From an uncultured Eubacteriales bacterium (GTDB lineage Bacteria > Bacillota_A > Clostridia > Christensenellales > Aristaeellaceae): a stretch of 7,479 nt of DNA. The translations under genes were made by a program, and so were the position numbers. A model generated the notes under the pieces. It saw only the letters and a list, made by a program, of their open reading frames with translations. It was not told the origin of the DNA and searched no databases. The stretch lies in assembly GCA_902766515.1 (NCBI GenBank), contig CACXEB010000475.1:1-7479 (forward strand), written 5' to 3'. Within the stretch, counting starts at the first letter, position 1, and every line of letters starts with the position of its first letter. Below, in pieces: positions 1 through 7,479 of this stretch.

Positions 1-1709
1 AGCAGGTAGCAGTTGCCCCTGCTGGTCATCAGCTGCAGCGTCGCGGCGGTATCGGTGTCCAGCACGCGGGCGGGCCGCTCCTTCTGCTCCTCCCAGTTGA
101 CCTTGTCATAGATCCGGATGTCGTAGCGGCGCAGGAGGCCGCTGGCGGTCAGGACCACCCTGACGGGCTCGGCGGGCGGCGCTTCGGTCTCCTCGGGCGC
201 CTCAGCCTCGCAGCGCTCCTCGCGGAGGATCGTCGTCCGGCGCTCGTCGCCGAACGCCTCGGCCACCTGCCTGAGCTCCTTCTGGATCACCTGGATCAGC
301 TTCTTTTCGCTCTTCAGGATGCCCTCCAGCCGGTCGATCGTCTTCAGGATCTCCTCGTACTCCTTCCGGAGCGCCAGGATCTCCAGGCCCGTCAGGCGCT
401 GGAGCCGCAGGTCCAGGATGGCCTGCGCCTGGCGCTCGGTAAAGCCGAACCGCGCCATCAGGCCCTCCCGGGCCTCCTTGACCGTCCTGCTGGAGCGGAT
501 CAGCTGGATGACCTCGTCCAGGTGATCCACGGCGACGATCAGCCCCTCCAGGATATGCGCGCGGGCGCGGGCCTGCTCCAGCTCGTACTGCGTGCGGCGG
601 GTGACCACCTGCTTCTGGTGTCCGATGTAGTACAGGAGCGCCTCGCGCACGCCCATCTGCCGCGGCTTGCCGTCCGCGATTGCAAACAGGTTGACGCCGA
701 AGGTGATCTGCAGGTCCGAGTATTTGTACAGGTACCGGAGGACCTTTTCGGGGTCCGAGTCCTTCCTGAGCTCGATGACGGCCCTGAGGCCGGTCCGGTC
801 CGACTCGTCGCGGATATCGTAGATCGCGCTCAGCTGGGCCTTCTTTTCCTCCCGGAGCTTCTGGATCTTTTCCAGCATCTGGGCCTTGTTGACGCCGTAC
901 GGCACTTCGGTGACCGCCAGCAGCGTGCGGCCCGCCGCCCCCTTCTCGATGTCCACACGGGCGCGGAGGGTCAGCTTGCCCCGCCCGGTCTCGTAGGCCT
1001 GCCGCAGCTCCGGCGTCTCAAGAAGGATGCCGCCGGTCGGGAAGTCCGGCGCCGGCATCAGCGCCATCAGCTCGTCGGTGGAAGCGTCGGGCCTGTCCAT
1101 CAGCAGGCAGGTCGCCTCGATCGTCTCCCGCAGGTTGTGGGGCGGGATATTCGTCGCCAGGCCGACCGCGATGCCCGTGGCCCCGTTCACCAGCAGGTTG
1201 GGGAACCGGGCCGGCAGCAGCTCCGGCTCCTTGAGCGTATCGTCGAAGTTCAGGCGGTAGGGCACGGTATCCTTTTCGATGTCCCTGAGCATCTCCATGG
1301 CCAGGGGCGCCATGCGGGCTTCGGTATACCGCATTGCGGCGGCGCTGTCGCCGTCGATGGACCCGAAATTGCCATGGCCGTCCACCAGCACGCCCCGCAG
1401 GCTGTACGGCTGCGCCATGCGCACGAGCGCGTCATACACGGAGCTGTCGCCGTGCGGGTGGTATTTGCCCAGGCAGTCGCCGACGATGCGCGCGCATTTG
1501 CGGTGGGGCTTGTCGGGCGTGAGGCCCAGCTCGTGCATGGTATACAGGATACGGCGCTGCACCGGCTTGAGGCCATCCTCCACCCGGGGCAGCGCGCGTT
1601 CCAGGATCACGTGTTCCGCGTAGGGCATCATGCTGTTGGGCATGACCTCCTCCAGCGGCATCTGGATCAGGATCTCCTCCTGAACGGGTTCTACGGTTTT
1701 ACGAGGCAT
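1..1709 (-). CDS. parC: Type IIA DNA topoisomerase subunit A, ParC-like (topoisomerase IV subunit A), 3' end missing
   Basis: This is the breakage-reunion subunit of a type IIA topoisomerase, which cuts and rejoins duplex DNA with an ATPase partner (ParE or GyrB) to remove supercoils or unlink chromosomes. The first 569 codons are visible and the frame runs off the left edge. It begins [15 protein letters not shown]. The winged-helix region carries [17 protein letters not shown] at about residues 84-100, and the catalytic tyrosine is Y128 in [11 protein letters not shown]89 and D93 align with E. coli GyrA S83 and D87, so the quinolone-determining positions look wild type. A conserved coiled-coil region with ARAHILEGL and [17 protein letters not shown] follows, then an acidic, proline-rich linker at about 497-515 and the first strands of the C-terminal beta-pinwheel. 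No GyrA box (QRRGGKG-like) appears in that first blade; about residues 533-550 read [18 protein letters not shown] instead. This favours ParC over GyrA. The ATG at 1709-1707 has GGAG 11 nt upstream. The gene starts 22 nt after the ABC exporter. The family is certain; the ParC assignment is likely but not proven. Confidence 0.9.
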   Translation of the reverse strand, partial: MPRKTVEPVQEEILIQMPLEEVMPNSMMPYAEHVILERALPRVEDGLKPVQRRILYTMHELGLTPDKPHRKCARIVGDCLGKYHPHGDSSVYDALVRMAQPYSLRGVLVDGHGNFGSIDGDSAAAMRYTEARMAPLAMEMLRDIEKDTVPYRLNFDDTLKEPELLPARFPNLLVNGATGIAVGLATNIPPHNLRETIEATCLLMDRPDASTDELMALMPAPDFPTGGILLETPELRQAYETGRGKLTLRARVDIEKGAAGRTLLAVTEVPYGVNKAQMLEKIQKLREEKKAQLSAIYDIRDESDRTGLRAVIELRKDSDPEKVLRYLYKYSDLQITFGVNLFAIADGKPRQMGVREALLYYIGHQKQVVTRRTQYELEQARARAHILEGLIVAVDHLDEVIQLIRSSRTVKEAREGLMARFGFTERQAQAILDLRLQRLTGLEILALRKEYEEILKTIDRLEGILKSEKKLIQVIQKELRQVAEAFGDERRTTILREERCEAEAPEETEAPPAEPVRVVLTASGLLRRYDIRIYDKVNWEEQKERPARVLDTDTAATLQLMTSRGNCYL

Positions 1710-1731
1710 AATGATTCAGACTCCAGTTCCG

Positions 1732-3495
1732 TCAGCTGTACAGCCGGTACAGGCCGGCGTACAGGCCATTCTTGTTGATCAGTTCGTCGTGGCTGCCGCT
1801 TTCCTCCACGCCCCTGTCGGTCAGCACCCAGATGACGTCCGCGTTGCGGATGGTCGTCAGGCGGTGGGCGATGGTGAAGGTCGTCCGGCCCTTGGCCAGC
1901 TCGCGCAGCGATTCCTGGATATAGCGCTCCGACTCGTTGTCCAGGGCGCTGGTCGCCTCATCCAGGACCAGGATGGGCGGGTCCTTCAGGAAGACGCGGG
2001 CGATGCTCAGCCGCTGCTTCTGTCCGCCGGACAGCTTGACGCCCCGCTCGCCGATGTAGGTATCGTACCCCTTGGGCAGGCGGAGGATGAATTCCTCCGC
2101 GCCGGCGCGGCGGGCCGCGGCCATGGCCTCCTCCCGGCTCGCGCCGGGCCGGCCGTACAGGATGTTGTCGATCACCGTGCCGGAGAACAGGTAGACCTCC
2201 TGCTGCACCACGCCGATCGCCCGGCGCAGGCTGGCCTTGGTGACGCTGCGGACATCCCTGCCGTCCACCGTCACCCGGCCGCCGGTCACGTCATAAAAGC
2301 GCGGGATCAGACTGCACAGCGTCGTCTTTCCGGACCCGGAGGGGCCCACGACCGCCACGTTGGTGCCGGCGGGCACCGCCTGGCTGATCCCGGCCAGCAC
2401 CTCGTGCGAGGTATCGTCGCTGTAATGGAAGGATACGTTCTCAAACGTCACGTCCCCCCGGACGCTGCCGAGCGGTACGGCGTCCGGGCTGTCCTGCACG
2501 TCCGGCACCACTTCCATGATCTCCGTAAAACGCTCCAGACCGGTCAGGCCGCGCTGGAACTGCTCCATATAGTCCACGATCCGCCGGATGGAGGTGAGCA
2601 GGGTGCCGATAAACAGGATGTAGGCCACGTAGTCGCCCGCCTGCAGGCGGCCCTGCGCGAGCAGCACCGCGCCGACGACCACCACCAGGATATACATGAC
2701 GCCCTCAAACGTGCGCGTGACCGATCCGAAGCCGGCCATCGCGATGTACTGGCGGATCTTGGCCTTGAGGATATTCCCGTTGTTGACGCTGAATTTCTCC
2801 TCCTCCAGCGGCTCGTTGGCGAAGGACTGCACGACGCGGACGCCCAGCAGGCTGTCCTCGATGCGCGCGTTCATCTCGCCCACCTCGTGTCGGGCTTCCT
2901 TGAACGCCAGCCGCATGCGCAGGTTGAAGTACCGGAGCAGCACGACCATGATGGGCACCATGGCGAAGACCAGCAGGGTGAGCCCGACGTTCATGTTCAG
3001 CAGGATGGCGAACGAGACGACGATCTTGACGCCCGCGATAAAGAACTCCTCCGGGCAGTGGTGCGCAAACTCCGCGATGTCGAACAGGTCGCTGGTCAGC
3101 CGCGCCATCAGCTGGCCGATCTTGGTGTTGTTGTAGTATCCGAACGACAGCCGCTCCAGGTGGCTGAACAGGTCGGTGCGCATGTCCGCCTCGATGCGCG
3201 CGCCCATGAAATGACCCCGGGACTGCATGTAATACGCGCCCAGCGTATCGATGACGCGCAGCAGGAGGTACAGAAGGCCCAGCTTGAGCACCCAGGCCAC
3301 GGTCAGCGTCTCCGGGGCGGTCATCGCCCGGTTGGTGATTTCCCGGACGATCAGCGGGAAGACGATCTCGCAGACCGTCGTCAGCGACGCGCAGAAAAGG
3401 TCAAAGATCAAGGCCGCCTTGTAGCGGCCGAAGTAGGGCAGGAAGACGCCCAGCAGCTTCCTGACGGACATCTGGCGTTCGCTTTGCTCGGACAT
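1732..3495 (-). CDS. ABC exporter half-transporter, membrane and ATPase domains fused (MsbA/Sav1866 type)
   Basis: This 587-residue protein is a fused ABC half-transporter that would dimerise in the cytoplasmic membrane and export a substrate using ATP. The N-terminal part (about 20-305) has six hydrophobic segments, near 25-50, 66-88, 150-168, 170-190, 264-285 and 286-302, matching the type IV ABC exporter membrane domain. The nucleotide-binding domain follows: A-loop Y358, Walker A GPSGSGKTT at 384-392, Q-loop QQEVYLFSG at 431-439, signature LSGGQ at 488-492, Walker B ILVLDE at 508-513 with catalytic E513, D-loop SALD at 516-519 and switch histidine H544. All ATPase motifs are canonical and no second half-transporter lies next to it, so a homodimer is the simplest reading. 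The length is normal for the family. The ATG start has GAGG 6 nt upstream, overlapping the tgt stop codon. The substrate cannot be told from sequence; relatives export drugs, lipids or peptides. Confidence 0.95.
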   Translation of the reverse strand: MSEQSERQMSVRKLLGVFLPYFGRYKAALIFDLFCASLTTVCEIVFPLIVREITNRAMTAPETLTVAWVLKLGLLYLLLRVIDTLGAYYMQSRGHFMGARIEADMRTDLFSHLERLSFGYYNNTKIGQLMARLTSDLFDIAEFAHHCPEEFFIAGVKIVVSFAILLNMNVGLTLLVFAMVPIMVVLLRYFNLRMRLAFKEARHEVGEMNARIEDSLLGVRVVQSFANEPLEEEKFSVNNGNILKAKIRQYIAMAGFGSVTRTFEGVMYILVVVVGAVLLAQGRLQAGDYVAYILFIGTLLTSIRRIVDYMEQFQRGLTGLERFTEIMEVVPDVQDSPDAVPLGSVRGDVTFENVSFHYSDDTSHEVLAGISQAVPAGTNVAVVGPSGSGKTTLCSLIPRFYDVTGGRVTVDGRDVRSVTKASLRRAIGVVQQEVYLFSGTVIDNILYGRPGASREEAMAAARRAGAEEFILRLPKGYDTYIGERGVKLSGGQKQRLSIARVFLKDPPILVLDEATSALDNESERYIQESLRELAKGRTTFTIAHRLTTIRNADVIWVLTDRGVEESGSHDELINKNGLYAGLYRLYS

Positions 3496-3503
3496 CGGGC
3501 ACC

Positions 3504-5350
<1,847 letters not shown>

Positions 5351-5362
5351 CGATGACCCCAA

Positions 5363-6217
5363 TCATTCCTCGTAGGTTGATCTGCCGGACGCGCCGCAGG
5401 GCAGCACGCCGCCCGCCGTGACCGGCAGGCAGACTTCTTCGGCGCTCACGCGCCCGCCCGCCGTACGCTCCAGGATGTTGCGCAGCACCGCGGGCTGAAG
5501 GCCGGTCGTATAGCTGTTGATCAGGAAGAACAGCGGCGCTTCGCTCAGCAGCCGCGCGCAGGCCTCCACCAGGGGATACAGCTCGTTTTCCAGCTTCCAG
5601 ACCTCGCCGCCCGGACCGCGGCCGTAGCTCGGCGGGTCCATCAGGACGGCATCGTACTTCCGCCCCCGCCGCAGCTCGCGCTGCACAAAGGCGTTGGCAT
5701 CCTCCACGATAAAGCGGAAGCGGTCCTCCGGCAGGGCGTTCAGCGCCGTGTTGCGCTTGGCCCAGGCCACCATGCCCTTGGCCGCGTCCACGTGGGTCAC
5801 ATGCGCGCCGGCGCTCGCGCAGGCGACGGTCGCGCCGCCCGTGTAGCCGAACAGGTTCAGCACCCGGACAGGGGCGTTCCGCCGCCCGATCAGGCCGCGC
5901 ATCCAGTCCCAGTTGACCGCCTGCTCCGGGAACAGGCCCGTATGCTTGAAGCCGGTCGGCCGGACATAGAAGCGGAGATCGCCGTAGCGGATCGTCCATT
6001 CCTCCGGCAGGGTCTGCCGGAACTCCCAGTGTCCGCCGCCGCTGCCGCTGCGCAGGTAGTGCGCGTCGGCCTGACGCCACCGTTCGGGGGGCAGGGCGGC
6101 GGGCCAGATCGTCTGCGGATCCGGCCGCGCCAGCACGACCCGGCCCCAGCGCTCCAGCTTCTCGCCCGCGCCCGTATCAAGCACCTCAAAATCGGTCCAC
6201 TGATCCGCCAGGAACAT
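5363..6217 (-). CDS. Class I SAM-dependent methyltransferase, RlmI-like (probable rRNA methyltransferase)
   Basis: This 284-residue protein belongs to the SAM-dependent methyltransferase group related to RlmI/RlmK (COG1092-type), whose known members methylate 23S rRNA. An N-terminal beta-rich part (about 1-95; ERWGRVVLARPDPQTIWP, then VRPTGFKHTGLFPEQ) leads into a Rossmann domain. Motif I is VLNLFGYTGGATVACASAG at 119-137, D144 is the likely acidic residue for the SAM ribose, and VEDANAF at 171-177 is the next cofactor loop. The catalytic or substrate motif is MDPPSYGRGPGGEVWKLE at 193-210. The C-terminus has VLPCGASGR at 271-279, a common ending in this subgroup. The PUA domain found at the N-terminus of E. 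coli RlmI is absent, so the target base is not predictable. The ATG start MFLADQW matches the usual start of relatives. Its ribosome binding site is weak (GGA 8 nt upstream, AAGG 12 nt upstream). It lies 4 nt after ileS. Confidence 0.9.
   Translation of the reverse strand: MFLADQWTDFEVLDTGAGEKLERWGRVVLARPDPQTIWPAALPPERWRQADAHYLRSGSGGGHWEFRQTLPEEWTIRYGDLRFYVRPTGFKHTGLFPEQAVNWDWMRGLIGRRNAPVRVLNLFGYTGGATVACASAGAHVTHVDAAKGMVAWAKRNTALNALPEDRFRFIVEDANAFVQRELRRGRKYDAVLMDPPSYGRGPGGEVWKLENELYPLVEACARLLSEAPLFFLINSYTTGLQPAVLRNILERTAGGRVSAEEVCLPVTAGGVLPCGASGRSTYEE
5368..5371 (-). promoter_or_regulatory. Possible ribosome binding site for a TTG start of the pseudouridine synthase gene
   Basis: GAGG on the minus strand, within the last codons of the methyltransferase gene, lies 5 nt before TTG at 5362-5360 and 17 nt before the ATG at 5350. 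If this site is used, translation starts at TTG. If the GGGG at 5357-5360 is used instead, translation starts at the ATG. The sequence alone does not settle the choice. Confidence 0.4.
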
Positions 6218-6221
6218 CCGA

Positions 6222-7479
6222 TCAGTCCGCCTTCCGCAGGGAAACCGCCGCCTGCTCGCCGTTCAGGTCGAGCTGCTTTAGTTCCCCGTCTTCCGTCCGG
6301 CCCAGCGTCAGGCTGTCGCTCAGCACGGTCTGGCTGATCAGGTCCCTGAAGGCCTTCATCGCCTCGAGCACGCTGTCCTTCGCCTGGACGCCCAGGATGA
6401 TCCGGTCGGTCAGTTCCAGCCCCAGGTCCTTGCGCCACTGCTGCACCTTGCTGATCAGCTCGCGGACATAGCCCTCGGCAACCAGCGCGTCGGTCAGGTT
6501 GGTATCCAGGACCACGGTGATGCCGCCCTCGGACTGCGCCATCAGGCCGGGCTTCTGCTCCGTCTCGATGAGGACGTCCGCCTTCGACAGCGAGATCTCC
6601 GTGCCGTCCAGGGTGAAGTCGAGCGTCTCCCCGCGGTCCAGGGCCTCGACGGCCGCACTGCCGTCCGTTTCCTTCAGCCAGGCGCTGATCCTGCCAAGCA
6701 GCCGGCCGTAGCGCGGGCCCAGGGTCCGCATCTGCGGCTTCAGCCGGTAGGAGACGAAATCTTTGGCTTTATCGCTGATGACGACCTGCTTCACGTTCAG
6801 CTCATCCCTGAGGACGGCCTGGTACGCGTCATCCAGCGCCGCGCCGACCACATACAGGGCCGACAGCGGCTGGCGCACCTTGAGGCCGCTCAGGTTGCGG
6901 CAGGAAGCGGCCAGCTGCTTGACCTTGAGCAGCGCCTCCATCTGCGCTTCCAGCTCCGGCCGGATATACGCTTCGTCCGCCGTCGGGAAATCGCAGAAAT
7001 GCACGCTCTCGGGCATGCTTTCATCCACCGAGCGCACCAGGTTCTGGTACAGGCTTTCCGCCAGGAACGGGGTGAACGGCGCGAGCAGCTTGCTCAGCAC
7101 CACCAGCACGTGGTACAGCGTCGCGAAGGCCGCGTCCTTGTCCTCCTCGTGGCCCTTGCCCCAGAAGCGCTCGCGGCTGCGGCGGACATACCAGTTGGAC
7201 AGCTCGTCGACAAAATCGGTCAGCGCCCGGGAGGCCTCCGGCACCTGGAAGGCGGCCAGTGAATCGTCCACCGTTTTGATCACCGTGTTCAGCTTGCTCA
7301 GGATCCAGCTGTCCATGAGGGTCAGCCGCTGTTCGGCCAGCGGATGCTCCTTCGGATCAAAGCCGTCCAGGTTCGCGTACATCACGAAGAACGCGTAGGT
7401 GTTCCACAGCGTGCCCATGAACTTGCGCTGCACGTCGCTGACGATCTCGCCGGAGAAGCGGGAGGGCAGCCACGGCGCG
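6222..7479 (-). CDS. ileS: Isoleucyl-tRNA synthetase, C-terminal part (IleRS2-type tail), 5' end missing
   Basis: IleRS charges tRNA-Ile with isoleucine in the cytoplasm. The last 418 residues are visible; the frame is open to the right edge, so the HIGH motif, editing domain and KMSKS loop lie outside the window. The visible part starts at APWLPSRFSGEIVSDVQRKF, the segment that follows shortly after KMSKS in IleRS. The helical anticodon-binding domain follows, with GTLWNTYAFFVMYANLDGFD and the hallmark LSNWYVRRSRERFW (7161-7202). The C-terminal region contains VRQPL, LDTNLTDALVAEGYVRELI and KDLGLELTDRI, then ends SLRKAD. That tail resembles the eukaryote-like IleRS2 class. The final region has no cysteines, so the C-terminal zinc-binding cluster of the E. 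coli and S. aureus type (IleRS1) is missing. The true start is beyond the window; apparent starts inside it, such as the GTG at 7433, are internal codons. The gene is the most upstream visible member of the six-gene run. Confidence 0.96.
   Translation of the reverse strand, partial: APWLPSRFSGEIVSDVQRKFMGTLWNTYAFFVMYANLDGFDPKEHPLAEQRLTLMDSWILSKLNTVIKTVDDSLAAFQVPEASRALTDFVDELSNWYVRRSRERFWGKGHEEDKDAAFATLYHVLVVLSKLLAPFTPFLAESLYQNLVRSVDESMPESVHFCDFPTADEAYIRPELEAQMEALLKVKQLAASCRNLSGLKVRQPLSALYVVGAALDDAYQAVLRDELNVKQVVISDKAKDFVSYRLKPQMRTLGPRYGRLLGRISAWLKETDGSAAVEALDRGETLDFTLDGTEISLSKADVLIETEQKPGLMAQSEGGITVVLDTNLTDALVAEGYVRELISKVQQWRKDLGLELTDRIILGVQAKDSVLEAMKAFRDLISQTVLSDSLTLGRTEDGELKQLDLNGEQAAVSLRKAD

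Noticed and set aside
1250..1576. A 108-codon minus-strand frame inside the topoisomerase gene
   Set aside because: It is out of frame with the conserved topoisomerase sequence running through the same bases, and gives a Ser/Ala/Cys/Trp-rich product with no recognisable domain.
1710..1731. A possible promoter or terminator in the largest gap (22 nt, between the exporter and the parC-like gene)
   Set aside because: The gap is too short for either. It holds only a GGAG ribosome binding site, and I see no hairpin followed by a T-tract on the minus strand.
522..1778. A 418-codon plus-strand open frame opposite the topoisomerase gene
   Set aside because: It is antisense to strongly conserved GyrA/ParC sequence including the catalytic tyrosine motif. 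Its product has no familiar fold or motif, so it is a composition shadow.

Overview
This is a GC-rich window (by eye above 60% G+C) in which every credible gene lies on the minus strand. The gene content points to a high-GC Firmicute of the Clostridia, possibly a gut or rumen lineage. The evidence is a eukaryote-like isoleucyl-tRNA synthetase C-terminus, a clostridial-looking ParC-type topoisomerase subunit, a Bacillus-like Tgt, and small single-domain RNA-modification enzymes. The lineage is an inference; no rRNA or other decisive marker is present.

Layout, read in the direction of transcription from right to left: (1) the C-terminal 418 codons of ileS, cut by the right window edge; (2) a class I SAM-dependent methyltransferase of the RlmI-like family, without a PUA domain; (3) a short RluA-family pseudouridine synthase without an S4 domain; (4) tgt, the queuosine-pathway tRNA-guanine transglycosylase; (5) a full-length ABC exporter half-transporter of the MsbA/Sav1866 type; (6) the first 569 codons of a type IIA topoisomerase A subunit, ParC-like rather than GyrA-like because no GyrA box is seen where it should be, cut by the left window edge.

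The gaps between genes are 4, 12 (or 0), 2, 8 and 22 nt. There is no room for a terminator or an ordinary intergenic promoter, so the six genes look like part of one co-transcribed run. Four of them act on tRNA or rRNA (charging, methylation, pseudouridylation, base exchange). The exporter and the topoisomerase have no obvious link to these and may simply share the transcript. Two genes have a choice of start codon: tgt (GTG or ATG, where the ribosome binding site favours ATG) and the pseudouridine synthase (TTG or ATG, where the evidence is split).

I see no RNA gene, mobile element, CRISPR array, attachment site or long repeat, and no non-coding stretch longer than about 22 nt. The window reads as ordinary housekeeping DNA. 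I found no convincing sign of an undescribed system. The findings below are modest: subfamily assignments, unusual residues and gene order.
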